This document shows positions 1 to 8,482 of a stretch of DNA of 64,000 bases, piece after piece. The DNA comes from Paenibacillus elgii NBRC 100335. GTDB taxonomy: Bacteria > Bacillota > Bacilli > Paenibacillales > NBRC-103111. The position numbers and the translations under genes were made by a program. Numbering within the stretch: the stretch's first letter is position 1; the number at the start of each line of letters is the position of its first letter. A model generated the notes under the pieces. That model saw only the letters and a program-made list of their open reading frames with translations, ran no database searches and was not told the origin of the DNA. The stretch is from assembly GCF_004000865.1 (NCBI RefSeq), contig NZ_BIMB01000005.1, positions 206,771 through 270,770 of the forward strand, in the 5' to 3' direction.

Positions 1-1
1 C

Positions 2-865
2 GACGGAAGCTTTACACATCGGTTCCACCAGCTCACGGCGCCCCGTGCCGTGGCTCGGATCGGAAATGACCGGCAAATGGCTGAGCGTTTGCAGCGCAGG
101 AATGGCCGCCAGGTCGAGCGTGTTTCTCGTGTAAGGTTCGAATGTTCGGATTCCGCGTTCGCAGAGCATGACGTTCGGATTGCCGCCCGCCAAGATGTAC
201 TCCGCCGCATTCAAAAATTCGTCGTACGTTGAACTGAAGCCGCGCTTGAGGAGCACCGGCGTTTGGATCGTACCCAGCTTGCGGAGCAGATCGAAGTTCT
301 GCATGTTCCGGGTCCCGACCTGCAAAATATCGGCGTACTCGGCGCACACGTCAACGTACTCTGGAGTCATCACTTCCGTGATGGTCAGCAGTCCGTGCTT
401 TTTGCCGGCTTCCGCCATCATCACCAGTCCCTCGACACCGACGCCCTGGAAGCTGTAAGGACCGGTTCTCGGCTTGAAGGCGCCGCCGCGCAGCACCTGG
501 GCGCCGGAAGCTTTGACCAAGCGGGCGATTTCGTCAATTTGCTCCGGCGACTCGACCGCGCAAGGTCCGCCCATAATGACCAGCTCGTCGCCGCCAATCG
601 ATACGTCGCCGATTCGGATTACCGTATTGTCCGGGTGAAAATCGCGGCTTGCCAGCTTATACGATTTGGAGATTTTGACGACCTGCTCTACGCCGGACAA
701 CTGGCGAAGCTGCTCGGCCAGCGCCGGGGTCGCTTTGCCGATAATGCCGACGACCGTGCGGTCTACACCTTTGGACACATGGGCTGCTACCTCGTGCTTC
801 TCGATATGATGAACGATTTCGGCAATGCGCTCTTCGGTAATTTTGTTGGATAAAATAACGATCAT
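2..865 (-). CDS. aroF: 3-deoxy-7-phosphoheptulonate (DAHP) synthase, partial
   Basis: First enzyme of the shikimate pathway: condenses phosphoenolpyruvate and erythrose-4-phosphate. The gene starts at ATG 865 (SD AGGAG about 11 bases upstream) and runs off the left edge, so about 288 codons are visible. Residues 1-70 (MIVILSNKITEERI...) form the small ferredoxin-like regulatory domain of the type I-beta, Thermotoga-like enzymes. The catalytic barrel then begins with MGGPCAVES, followed by LRGGAFKPRTGPYSFQG, GTRNMQNFDLL, LLKRG and VISDPSHGTG, all family hallmarks. It differs from the B. subtilis enzyme, which carries an N-terminal chorismate mutase. It is last in a run of minus-strand genes but seems to have its own promoter. 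Confidence 0.95.
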   Translation of the reverse strand, partial: MIVILSNKITEERIAEIVHHIEKHEVAAHVSKGVDRTVVGIIGKATPALAEQLRQLSGVEQVVKISKSYKLASRDFHPDNTVIRIGDVSIGGDELVIMGGPCAVESPEQIDEIARLVKASGAQVLRGGAFKPRTGPYSFQGVGVEGLVMMAEAGKKHGLLTITEVMTPEYVDVCAEYADILQVGTRNMQNFDLLRKLGTIQTPVLLKRGFSSTYDEFLNAAEYILAGGNPNVMLCERGIRTFEPYTRNTLDLAAIPALQTLSHLPVISDPSHGTGRRELVEPMCKASV

Positions 866-955
866 GACAATCCACGCTCCTCAAGGACATGTTCATACTT
901 ATACACTCATTTACTTAGACGCTTCGACGCTTATACGCTTTTAAGCATTAAAGTA

Positions 956-985
956 ACTATACAACGAGGAGCTGCTCCCCGTCAA
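956..985 (-). promoter_or_regulatory. Predicted sigma-A promoter of aroF
   Basis: On the minus strand TTGACG (980-985) and TATAGT (956-961) are separated by 18 bases. The spacer contains the short palindrome GGAGCAGCTCC. The leader between this site and the aroF start has three AAGCGT repeats at 10-11-base steps. Found by eye; the spacing is good and the -35 has one mismatch. Confidence 0.55.
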
Positions 986-1007
986 GATCGAAGCAAAGAA
1001 TATTTCT

Positions 1008-1541
1008 TCAGCCTTCGGACCCTGAGGAGAGCAGCGTCTCTTCCTTGCGCTTTCTACGCTTTTCCTTGCGATTGCCGTCATACCATTCCAGCAGCCATTT
1101 AATCGGATAAAAAACGATAAGCCCCAAGACGGCTCCGTCAATAACTCCGCCGACAAACAGCTTCAAGTTGAATTTGATAAACGTATCGAGCCAATCCGGC
1201 AGCACGGACAATAAATGCCCCTTGATGCCGCGCGGAAGCACCCAGCCTCCCACTTGCCGGTTCAGGAAGGACATCGGAATGTAGATCACTTTACCGAATA
1301 CGAATCCGATCAAAGCCGCGGCCATGCTGGCCCGGAATACGTAGACCAAAGGAAAGATAAGAAAAAAAGCAAGCCCCGCCGTAGGCAGGGTAAACATTTC
1401 TACAAACAGACCAACGGAGAAGCCGAGCGCGACGATGGCCGGCCCTCCTTTGGCTCTGGTCAGCTGCAAATACTTGTATTTAAACCAACGGCCTACATTG
1501 CGAAGTTGAAAAGGTTTTTTGCCGGTTGCCTGTTTAGCCAT
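1008..1541 (-). CDS. DUF2062 family membrane protein
   Basis: Predicted integral membrane protein of 177 residues with no established function. After a basic N-terminal segment (to about residue 30) come hydrophobic stretches at roughly 34-50, 52-72, 75-95 and 135-160, ending in a highly charged tail rich in Lys, Arg and Glu. The glycine-rich membrane segments (GFSVGLFVEMF, FRASMAAALIGFVFG) are typical of DUF2062, which also occurs fused to glycosyltransferases elsewhere. It follows ispH by about 30 bases on the same strand and is probably cotranscribed with it. Confidence 0.75.
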   Translation of the reverse strand: MAKQATGKKPFQLRNVGRWFKYKYLQLTRAKGGPAIVALGFSVGLFVEMFTLPTAGLAFFLIFPLVYVFRASMAAALIGFVFGKVIYIPMSFLNRQVGGWVLPRGIKGHLLSVLPDWLDTFIKFNLKLFVGGVIDGAVLGLIVFYPIKWLLEWYDGNRKEKRRKRKEETLLSSGSEG

Positions 1542-1572
1542 GACTGTATGTCCCTTTCCTTCCGTGAGCAGC

Positions 1573-2526
1573 CTACTCCGCGCTTGCTTTTTGCTTGGCG
1601 ACCGGGATTAAGCGGTCCATATTGACCGTGCGCCGCAGCTCCCAGGTCGCGGGATTGGCAGCATCGTATTGTTCCAGATACGCGATGACTTCCTTGGTGA
1701 TTGGCGTGGGCGTCGAGGCCCCGGAGGTGACGCCTACGCGGCGTACCGGCTTCAGCCACTCGGGATTCAGCTCGGATAGGTCCGCGATGCGGTACGCCTT
1801 GACTCCCGCGATCTCCTCGGACACCTGCGCGAGACGGTTCGAATTGTTGCTTCGCGGGTCGCCGACGACGATGACGAGATCGGCTTCCTTCGCCTGCTCC
1901 GCGACCGCTTCCTGCCTGACTTGGGTGGCTAGACAAATCTCGTTATGAATCTCCGCGCGCGGGAACTTTTCCAGCAGCCGGTTCATAATGTGCTTGATAT
2001 CCCACTGACTCATCGTCGTCTGGTTCGTAATCAGAATACGCTCCGACGCGACGTCAAGCTTGTCGATTTCTTCCGTATTCTCGATCAGATGCACGCGGTC
2101 CGGCGCGACACCCACGGCGCCTTCCGGCTCGGGGTGGCCTTTTTTGCCGATATAAATGATCGTATAGCCCTCGGCCGTCTTCTCGCGGATCAAATCATGC
2201 GTCTTCGTCACATCAGGGCATGTCGCGTCCACGACGGTCAAGCCCTTGTCGCGCGCTTTGCGGCGAACCTCGGGAGATACCCCGTGGGCGGTAAAAATAA
2301 CCGTGCCCTTGTCCACCTGCTCCAAAATTTCCAGACGGTTCGGGCCGTCGAGCGTAATGACGCCTTCTTTTTCAAAATAGTCGGTGACATGCGCATTGTG
2401 CACGATCATGCCCAATATATATATGGGTCTCGGCAGATCCAAATTTTTGGCGGTCTGCATCGCCAGCGCCATCGCGTCGACGACGCCGTAGCAATAGCCG
2501 CGGGGAGATATTTTGATAACGTCCAT
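1573..2526 (-). CDS. ispH: 4-hydroxy-3-methylbut-2-enyl diphosphate reductase
   Basis: Last enzyme of the MEP isoprenoid pathway; reduces HMBPP to IPP and DMAPP with an iron-sulfur cluster. The 317-residue product has the expected length. The three cluster cysteines are visible: Cys12 in RGYCYGV, the Cys of [11 protein letters not shown] and the Cys of [11 protein letters not shown]. Other IspH motifs are [29 protein letters not shown] and [11 protein letters not shown]. It lies between a two-component system and a DUF2062 gene, all read leftwards. ATG 2526 is preceded by a purine-rich stretch. Confidence 0.97.
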   Translation of the reverse strand: MDVIKISPRGYCYGVVDAMALAMQTAKNLDLPRPIYILGMIVHNAHVTDYFEKEGVITLDGPNRLEILEQVDKGTVIFTAHGVSPEVRRKARDKGLTVVDATCPDVTKTHDLIREKTAEGYTIIYIGKKGHPEPEGAVGVAPDRVHLIENTEEIDKLDVASERILITNQTTMSQWDIKHIMNRLLEKFPRAEIHNEICLATQVRQEAVAEQAKEADLVIVVGDPRSNNSNRLAQVSEEIAGVKAYRIADLSELNPEWLKPVRRVGVTSGASTPTPITKEVIAYLEQYDAANPATWELRRTVNMDRLIPVAKQKASAE

Positions 2527-2562
2527 GCTGCACCTGCCTGTCGAATTTTCCTTATTCCTTCA

Positions 2563-4080
2563 TTATACCTGATTCCTCGGCCGGAGGGAATTGTCCCGGA
2601 CCTGCGGCGTCTTGCTGCTCCATTCGGCTGCGATCGGCAGCCAGATGATGAAGGTCGTTCCCTCGTCTTTCCGCGTCTTGACTTCGACGGAGCCCTGATG
2701 CTCGTCGATAATCCATTTGGCGATGGACAGGCCCAGCCCCGTTCCGGACTTGCGGCCCCGCGACGGGTCCGCCCGGTAGAACCGCTCGAAGATAAGCGGA
2801 ATCTCGGATTTGTCCATCCCGATGCCCGTATCCTCGATCCGGATCCCGATCTGTCCGCCGTGCCTCAAGGTATCGAGCCGGACGTGGCCCTGCTCCGTAT
2901 ACTTGAACGCATTTTCGAGGAAAATGAACAGCAGCTGTCTTAAATAATCTTCGTTGCCGTGGACGTAGACACCCTCGGCCGCCTTCGTCTGACCGACGAT
3001 CCATTCGGCCGTTTTCGGCAGCAGCTGCGCTTTCCGCGCGATCTCATCGAGCAGCGGCTGCAGCTCGACTTCACCCTTGGTCATCTGGAACCCGGCGTCG
3101 GCGCGGGCCAGCGATAGCAAGTCGTTCACGAGCCGTGACATGCGCTCCGCTTCGCCGGAAATATCGTGCATCGCCTCCAGCGTCAACTCCATTTTCGCAT
3201 TGTCCTGCTCTCCGGAGGTGAGCGCCGTTTGCTTCCACATTTTTTCCAGAAGCTCCATATTGCCGCGTATCGTTGTCAAGGGGGTCCGCAGCTCGTGCGA
3301 CGCATCCGACACGAACCGGCGCTGCGCACCGTAGGCTTCTTCCAGCTCGGTGTAAGCGTTCTGCAGCCGTCCGAGCATGCCGTTAATCGTCTGCGTCAGC
3401 TCGCCGATCTCATCGTTCGGACCGGTGTATTCGATCCGCTTGTCCAAATCGATCCCTTTTTCGATCCGGTTCGTGGCCACGATGACCTGCTCGATCGGCC
3501 GAAGCGCTTTGCGCGCGAGAAACCAGCCAACCGAAGCGGCGATCAGCACGCTGATCAGCCCGATTACCGTCAAAACCAGGCGCAGGAGCGCAAGCAAGCT
3601 CTCGTACTGCTCAATCGAGTAAGCCGCCTGCATGACCCCTAATACATTGTTGGTATACTGCTGAACGAGAGGCACATAATACACCATGAACGAGTAGCCC
3701 TGAATGCTTACCTTTTCGAACTGACATTGGCCGTTCAGTATGCATTTGACCTTCTCGTCGGTCACGTCGGGAATTTTCATTCCCGTCTGCTCGGCATCGG
3801 GAAGACTGATGACTTCGCCGGTCACCAAATTCGTCACTTGATAAATGACGTTATTCGTTTTCGGCAAATCGCGAATGTTCGGAATGAGACTATATTGCCC
3901 CAGAGTATTTAACTGAGGCTTGATGCGGGAGGCCACCCCCCCTGCTTGCTGCTGGATTTCGGACTTTAAATTATCGTAGTAAATATAATGCAAAAACAAG
4001 TAAAGTCCCAACCCCAGCAGCAGCAGGGTCGCGGATAATATCGCCGTATACCAAAGGGTCAGGCGCAAGCGGATGGACAT
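2563..4080 (-). CDS. Two-component sensor histidine kinase
   Basis: Membrane-bound sensor kinase, 505 residues. A transmembrane helix at about 8-30 is followed by a roughly 130-residue extracytoplasmic sensor region and a second helix at about 165-190. Then come HAMP (ARKALRPIEQVI...), the H-box SDASHELRTPLTTIRGN, the N-box ENAFKYTEQG, and the G-boxes EDTGIGM and GTGLGLSIAKWIID. The gene begins one base after the stop of the response regulator, so the pair is translationally coupled. Neighbouring htrA suggests a cell-envelope or secretion-stress sensor comparable to CssS of B. subtilis. That role is inferred from context; orthology was not tested. Confidence 0.93.
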   Translation of the reverse strand: MSIRLRLTLWYTAILSATLLLLGLGLYLFLHYIYYDNLKSEIQQQAGGVASRIKPQLNTLGQYSLIPNIRDLPKTNNVIYQVTNLVTGEVISLPDAEQTGMKIPDVTDEKVKCILNGQCQFEKVSIQGYSFMVYYVPLVQQYTNNVLGVMQAAYSIEQYESLLALLRLVLTVIGLISVLIAASVGWFLARKALRPIEQVIVATNRIEKGIDLDKRIEYTGPNDEIGELTQTINGMLGRLQNAYTELEEAYGAQRRFVSDASHELRTPLTTIRGNMELLEKMWKQTALTSGEQDNAKMELTLEAMHDISGEAERMSRLVNDLLSLARADAGFQMTKGEVELQPLLDEIARKAQLLPKTAEWIVGQTKAAEGVYVHGNEDYLRQLLFIFLENAFKYTEQGHVRLDTLRHGGQIGIRIEDTGIGMDKSEIPLIFERFYRADPSRGRKSGTGLGLSIAKWIIDEHQGSVEVKTRKDEGTTFIIWLPIAAEWSSKTPQVRDNSLRPRNQV

Positions 4081-4081
4081 G

Positions 4082-4774
4082 TCAGCCTTCCCCTCTCAAC
4101 ACATAACCGGCGCCGCGAACGGTCTGAATCATCCGTTTGTGCCCATGCTCCTCCGTTTTTTGCCGTAAGAGAGCGATATAAACCTCCAGCACGTTCGATT
4201 CACCGCTATAATCGTAGCCCCAAATTTTCTCCATAATAACATCCCGTGAAAGAACCCTTCTCGGATTCTGCAAAAACAAATGCAGCAGCTCGAATTCCTT
4301 AGTCGTGAGCTCGATGAGCTGCCCGCCCCGGTACACCTCGCGCGTATCCAGATCCATAAAAGTGTCCTGGTACTGCAGCTTGTTGGAAGGCTGCTCCGTT
4401 TTGTCCGCCGCCTTGCGGCGCAGCAGCACGCGCACCCGGGCAAGCAGCTCCTCTAATGCAAACGGCTTCACAAGATAATCGTCCGCGCCCAGATCGAGCC
4501 CCTTCACCCGGTCGGACACTTCGTCCTTGGCCGTCAGCATGAGCACCGGCACATCCGAGCCGCCTTCGCGGATACGGCGCACGACTTCCCAGCCGTCGAG
4601 CTGCGGCATCATCACATCCAGGACGACCGTATCCGGCTCGTTCTCGAGAATTTGCTTTAATCCGTCCATCCCGTGGTTCGCCGTAAATACGGTATACCCT
4701 TCAAACGCCAAGCTTCGGCGCAGCATGGACGTAATTTTCTCATCGTCGTCAATCACTAGTATTTTCTCTCTCAT
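4082..4774 (-). CDS. OmpR/PhoB-family response regulator
   Basis: Cytoplasmic transcription factor of 230 residues, partner of the downstream histidine kinase. The receiver domain (1-120) has the acidic pocket DDDE near residue 9, phosphoacceptor Asp53 in VVLDVMMPQ, the Thr of LMLTAKD and the Lys of LVKPF. The C-terminal winged helix (about 130-228) contains ELTTKEFELLHLF and VRGAGYVLR. The best candidate target is htrA upstream, whose promoter has two CTTTAAGGTT repeats 11 bp apart, the usual geometry for this family. Confidence 0.95.
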   Translation of the reverse strand: MREKILVIDDDEKITSMLRRSLAFEGYTVFTANHGMDGLKQILENEPDTVVLDVMMPQLDGWEVVRRIREGGSDVPVLMLTAKDEVSDRVKGLDLGADDYLVKPFALEELLARVRVLLRRKAADKTEQPSNKLQYQDTFMDLDTREVYRGGQLIELTTKEFELLHLFLQNPRRVLSRDVIMEKIWGYDYSGESNVLEVYIALLRQKTEEHGHKRMIQTVRGAGYVLRGEG

Positions 4775-4806
4775 AAAATCATATCCACCCGCCCTTCTTC
4801 ACTTCT

Positions 4807-4834
4807 ATTGTACCAAAATAATGTGGTTTGCAAA
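4807..4834 (-). promoter_or_regulatory. Predicted promoter of the two-component operon
   Basis: Minus-strand TTTGCA (4829-4834), 16-base spacer, then an extended -10 TGGTACAAT with its core at 4807-4812. It overlaps the T-run of the htrA terminator, so the operon probably has its own start. The -35 is weak. Confidence 0.45.
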
Positions 4835-4875
4835 AAAAAGAAGCGGAGCTTTCGCAATCTTCCGCTCTGCTTCTT
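4832..4875 (-). terminator. Rho-independent terminator of htrA
   Basis: A 12-bp stem (4838-4849 with 4864-4875, one G-U pair) followed on the minus strand by eight T residues (4832-4839). It separates htrA from the downstream two-component genes. Confidence 0.85.
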
Positions 4876-4889
4876 TTTTCATTATCGCA

Positions 4890-6473
4890 TTATTGCTGAT
4901 TCTGCGAGTCGATCGTGTTGCGGTCGCCGATGGTCACATCGATGTTGAGCTTTTTGCCGTCTCGCATGACGCCAAGCGTTGCCTTATCGCCGACTTTTAA
5001 TTTTTTGATGCCCGTGCTGACGTCGTTAGTACTTTTAACCTTAGCCCCATTGACCTCAGTGATCACGTCGTAAGGACGAACGCCTGCTTTGAAGGCCGGA
5101 CTTTTGCGGTCAACTTGATCGACCAAGGCCCCGTCGGTACTTTCAAGTTTTAGCTCGGAAACCCAGTCCTTGTCAATCGGTTTCATCGCAATGCCGATGT
5201 ATGGAACCGGCTCTTTCGGAATTTTTACGTTGTTTTTCAGGTTATCCAGCACTGCGGATATCGTGCTTGTCGGAATCGCGAAGCCGATGCCCTGCGCTTG
5301 CGCGCTGACGGCCGTATTGATGCCGATGACCTCGCCGTTCAGATTCAGCAGCGGACCGCCGGAGTTCCCCGGGTTGATCGAAGCGTCGGTTTGCAGCAAA
5401 TGTTTGTATTGGCGCGTACCGTTCTTATCCGGGATATCGATCGGACGCTCTTTGGCGCTCAACACCCCGACGGTTACCGTATGGTCGAAACCGTACGGGT
5501 TCCCGATGGCCACGACCCAGTCGCCCACGTTCAAGTTGTCTGCGCTGCCGATCGGGAGTGTCGGGAATTCTTCGCCGTTTTGCGGCTCGATCTTCAGTGC
5601 GGCCAAATCAAGATTGTAGTCGTTGCCAAGCAATTTGGCTTTGTACGGCTGATCTTTGCCTTGGAGGTACACGTTGATTTCGTCCGCGCCGTCAATTACG
5701 TGTTCGTTGGTCAAGATGTAGCCGGTCTTCTCGAAAATAAAGCCGGTCCCCATCCCGCCGGGCTGCAGCTGGCCGTCGTTGCTTTTCGGCTGCTGCTGGT
5801 TGCCGCCGAAATCGTCGCCGAAAAATTGGCGGAAGAACGGGTCGTCGTACAGCGGATTGCCGGAACGTCCGGTGCTTTTCGCCTTGACTTTCGTCTCGAT
5901 CTTGACGACCGCCGGACTTGCCTGCTGCACGATCCCCGAAATGTTGGTCGGACGGGCCAGATCGAGCGAAGAAGGCTTCACGCTCCCGCTGTTGTTTGCC
6001 GGCGGTGCGCCCGCCGAGCTCTGGTTGCTGTTTCCGGTCATCACGCCTTGCGCGCCGGTAAACAGGTTCATTTTGTCCGAGGCGAACATCAGCGCGCCGA
6101 CCACGACCACGCCGGCCATAAATGCGGCGAACATGCTGCGGAATCCGCTCGACTTCTTCGGCGCCGCGCCGAGCTGCCAATTCCCCATCGGGCCTTGCTG
6201 CTGCTCCCCGGAATTAAAACCGTACGGACGCAGCGGCTTCGGCGGCGTTACTTCCACCGGAGCGGAGCCTTGACTGTCGCTGACCGTCGTATCCGAAGTG
6301 CCGGATTTGTAAGGACCGTAGGAAAAGTAATGAGAGCTTTGCTCGTGGCTCGCTGCCGCTTCCTCTCGTCCGCTCGTTTGCCGGTTATCCCCGTCGGACT
6401 CGCTATGCTTCAACTCGTCGTTCGGGCGACGAAAAAGTTCGTTTTCATTGTTGTTATTATTGTTGTGATCCAT
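4890..6473 (-). CDS. htrA: HtrA/DegP-type serine protease, membrane-anchored
   Basis: Surface quality-control protease of 527 residues. A long low-complexity cytoplasmic N-terminus (poly-Asn, then Ser/Glu-rich) precedes one membrane anchor at about 113-131. A trypsin-like domain follows with the triad His in LTNEHVIDGAD, Asp in NYNLDLAALKI and Ser in NPGNSGGPLLN. A C-terminal PDZ domain starts near YIGIAMKPID. The frame opens five codons earlier, but those codons are the ribosome binding site itself (GGAGG), so ATG 6473 is taken as the start. The adjacent two-component system suggests regulation like that of B. subtilis htrA by CssRS. Confidence 0.94.
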   Translation of the reverse strand: MDHNNNNNNENELFRRPNDELKHSESDGDNRQTSGREEAAASHEQSSHYFSYGPYKSGTSDTTVSDSQGSAPVEVTPPKPLRPYGFNSGEQQQGPMGNWQLGAAPKKSSGFRSMFAAFMAGVVVVGALMFASDKMNLFTGAQGVMTGNSNQSSAGAPPANNSGSVKPSSLDLARPTNISGIVQQASPAVVKIETKVKAKSTGRSGNPLYDDPFFRQFFGDDFGGNQQQPKSNDGQLQPGGMGTGFIFEKTGYILTNEHVIDGADEINVYLQGKDQPYKAKLLGNDYNLDLAALKIEPQNGEEFPTLPIGSADNLNVGDWVVAIGNPYGFDHTVTVGVLSAKERPIDIPDKNGTRQYKHLLQTDASINPGNSGGPLLNLNGEVIGINTAVSAQAQGIGFAIPTSTISAVLDNLKNNVKIPKEPVPYIGIAMKPIDKDWVSELKLESTDGALVDQVDRKSPAFKAGVRPYDVITEVNGAKVKSTNDVSTGIKKLKVGDKATLGVMRDGKKLNIDVTIGDRNTIDSQNQQ

Positions 6474-6537
6474 AAGAAAAACCTCCATTTCGTATAAGGC
6501 TTCAGGATAATTGCTTTCTTGCCTTGTTGTTCATGTC

Positions 6538-6574
6538 TTTATATTGCACGCGCAACCTTAAAGAAACCTTAAAG
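6538..6574 (-). promoter_or_regulatory. Predicted htrA promoter with tandem response-regulator repeats
   Basis: On the minus strand two copies of CTTTAAGGTT (6565-6574 and 6554-6563) start exactly 11 bases apart. They are followed about 10 bases later by an A/T-rich -10 (AATATAAAG, near 6538-6545). There is no good -35 hexamer. This is the usual arrangement of activator promoters bound by OmpR/PhoB proteins, and such a regulator is encoded next door. Confidence 0.55.
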
Positions 6575-6739
6575 AAAAATAAAATGGAGGTAAAATAAGA
6601 GAGGGCAACCCCCTAAGAAGAGCAACCCCCTAAATCCCCCTTAGTAAGGGGGACCCCAGGAGCTGCGCCCCTGGACCCGCAAGGTTGTCTGGGGAGTAAG
6701 TGCGCCGCATTTTCGTTACTATAGATGAAGGAACGCGTT

Positions 6740-6767
6740 TGTCCGGCGAGCCAAGGCTCGCCGGACA
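6740..6767. repeat. 13-bp perfect hairpin inside the inverted-repeat element
   Basis: TGTCCGGCGAGCC (6740-6752) and its exact complement (6755-6767) are separated by only AA. There is no T-run on either side, so it does not look like a terminator. Confidence 0.7.
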
Positions 6768-6814
6768 CGCTTACATTTTGGCGTGGCAAAGTCCCGCGCA
6801 GCCGTGCGCTGATT

Positions 6815-7258
6815 GGAAGCGAGGACGGGCCTCGACCGCCGTCAGGCTGGTCGGGACCGGACAGTCGCGGTCCTTGCACGATGTATCGCTAGTGCTGGTG
6901 CGCCGCATGGAAGCGAGGACGCGACTCGACCGCCGTTAGGCTGGTCGGTCGCGGACTGTCGCGGTCCTTGCTCGACGTACCGCTGGTGCTGGTGCGCCGC
7001 ATGGAAGCGAGGACGCGACTCGACCGCCGTCAGGCTGGTCGGTGGCGGACAGTCGCGGTCCTTGCACCGACGTATCGCTAGTGCTGGTGCGCCGCAGGGA
7101 AGCGAGGACGCACGTCGTCTGCCGTTAGGCAGGCGCGGGCGGACAGTCGCGATCCTTGCACCGACGTATCGCTAGTGCTGGTGCGCCGCATGGAAGCGAG
7201 GACGGGCCTCGACCGCCGTCAGGCTGGTCGGGACCGGACAGTCGCGGTCCTTGCACCA
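6815..7258. repeat. 94-bp tandem repeat, about 4.7 copies
   Basis: Units start with GGAAGCGAGGACG at 6815, 6909, 7003, 7098 and 7192, a period of 94-95 bp. The last copy stops after about 67 bp. Copies 1 and 5 are nearly identical, while copy 4 is the most diverged (about 7098-7191). Open frames through the array are by-products of the repeat and show no coding signal. Confidence 0.9.
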
Positions 7259-7361
7259 ACGATCCGATTATGGCGACGTACTCCCTCCCTCGACAACCTT
7301 TCGTCGTCCAGGGGGCGAAACCCCTGGGGTCCCCCTTACTAAGGGGGATTTAGGGGGTTGT

Positions 7362-7775
7362 TCACCGCGGATACCCTCTTTCGACCTCCCGCAGCAGCGA
7401 AGCCGCCTGGTCCACCCACTTGTCCTCCACGGTGCCGTCTTTATCGAGCGGCTCCTGAAACTGATCCATTAACGCTCCATAAGTGCGAGCCTGCGCCTCT
7501 TGATCCAATCCTTCGTTATAGACATGCTTGAGCACGAACGGGGTACCGATTCGGACAAAAGCGTCCGTAGAATCCGTATCGCCATCCAGTACACCGCTTG
7601 TGACTTCAAAGGGGATGCGCAGCCACACTTTATGTCCCTCATCCAAATAGCGGTCAAAAGAACCGTGCTCATAATCCCAGTTGCCGCCCAAGGTGAATTC
7701 GTGCTCGTGCAGATAGCTTCGCACATGTTCAAAAGGCTCTTCCCGTCCTTGCAAAGTCGAATCTAAAGGAATCAT
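7362..7775 (-). CDS. YugN-like family protein
   Basis: A 137-residue cytoplasmic protein of the YugN family, known from bacilli without assigned biochemistry. Recognised from GGNWDYEHGSFD (family form GGNWDYxHG), LRIPFEV, RIGTPFVLKHVY and the C-terminal DKDG segment. The frame is open 32 codons further upstream, but ATG 7775 is preceded by GGAGGAG at good spacing. The stop codon sits directly at the end of the inverted-repeat element. No neighbour hints at a function. Confidence 0.85.
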   Translation of the reverse strand: MIPLDSTLQGREEPFEHVRSYLHEHEFTLGGNWDYEHGSFDRYLDEGHKVWLRIPFEVTSGVLDGDTDSTDAFVRIGTPFVLKHVYNEGLDQEAQARTYGALMDQFQEPLDKDGTVEDKWVDQAASLLREVERGYPR

Positions 7776-7843
7776 CGGCATCTCCTCCAAAATAATGATC
7801 GCATCGACAAAATCACGCTTAGCATGTACCCGGCCAAGTAAAA

Positions 7844-8095
7844 TTATGCCCAACAAGGATTCGTACGGCAAAAGAACACCGTCAGCATCATGAAGGTCTT
7901 TGTCGACATTACGTTTGTCGCCTTGATCTTTTCTTCTTTGGCTTCGCGCTGATTTACGGAAAAGATGCCGACAGGCTCATCGGAACGACCAGCTTTAGGA
8001 TGGAAGCGGATTTGACACACATTAACTTCAAAATCATCACTCATGACACGTATTGGCTGTTTCAATGTGCGTTCGCTGGGCCTTATAACGGTCAT
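7844..8095 (-). pseudogene. Possible degenerate coding region upstream of yugN
   Basis: Not recognised. A minus-strand frame of 83 codons (from MTVIRPSERTLK) looks protein-like for about 60 residues, then degrades near 7910 into a Phe/Cys-rich tail. From there the -1 frame continues as plausible protein (NVDKDLHDADGVLLPYES...) straight into the region before yugN. One indel near 7900 would join the two parts. No good SD precedes either part. It may be a frameshifted relic or chance; treat as unproven. Confidence 0.25.
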
Positions 8096-8424
8096 TGTCT
8101 GGGGATTCGAGACGACCTGAATCGCTTCTCAAGTTAATTAACCGGCTCGTACCCATCAGCATCAGCCGGGATGAAGGCAGATATAGTAGTTTTATATTGA
8201 ATTTTTTTCCATTAAATATTATAATATAGGGAAACCCACAATAAATTAACTCTATTTGCATTATCAAAGTTGTAATATTTATATTACGTTTTACCAAAGA
8301 ACTTATCCCGGTTATTCCGCACAAATACTCAACTTGTTAAATCCCGTTGCGCTTAGTCTCAGTCTTAGCGCATGGTGATCCCTTAAACTGCTGCATCAAC
8401 GTAACCGTGCGATTGCTTCTAACT
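8096..8424. other. A/T-rich intergenic region, no gene seen
   Basis: About 330 bp, strikingly A/T-rich around 8190-8310. Only short frames without ribosome binding sites or recognisable products. It could hold promoter elements for the degenerate region or yugN, but none stood out. Confidence 0.5.
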
Positions 8425-8462
8425 AAAAAAAGAGCCATTCCATTCGAAAATGGAAGGCCCTC
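8425..8462 (-). terminator. Terminator of the oligopeptide-transport operon
   Basis: A hairpin with a GAGCC...GGCTC-type base and a perfect TTCCATT/AATGGAA upper stem closed by CGAA. It is followed on the minus strand by a run of T (8425-8430) just after the last permease gene. Confidence 0.8.
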
Positions 8463-8482
8463 CCTTTATTTTTATTGCGTTA

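Larger units (their letters stand above)
6605..7360. mobile_element. Non-coding element with long terminal inverted repeats
   Basis: The outer 38 bases are a perfect inverted repeat (6623-6660 against 7323-7360). Similarity continues imperfectly inward to about 6708 and 7273, giving arms near 88 bp. Each arm holds its own small palindrome, CCCCCTTAGTAAGGGGG. The left tip is partly duplicated (CAACCCCCTAA at 6605 and 6623). Inside are a 13-bp hairpin (6740-6767) and five 94-bp tandem repeats. No transposase frame and no clear target duplication is seen. The right end abuts the yugN stop codon; the left end lies about 30 bp from the htrA operator. Best described as a MITE-like or repeat-cassette element. 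Confidence 0.75.

Noticed and set aside
6815..7258. CRISPR array
   Set aside because: The 94-bp units are contiguous with no unique spacers, and no cas gene is present.
6700..7353. Several plus-strand open frames of 60-120 codons in the 94-bp repeat array
   Set aside because: They are the same repeat read in a frame without stops, lack ribosome binding sites and change frame between copies.
8037..8324. Minus-strand frame of 95 codons in an A/T-rich stretch
   Set aside because: No ribosome site, irregular composition, no family resemblance.
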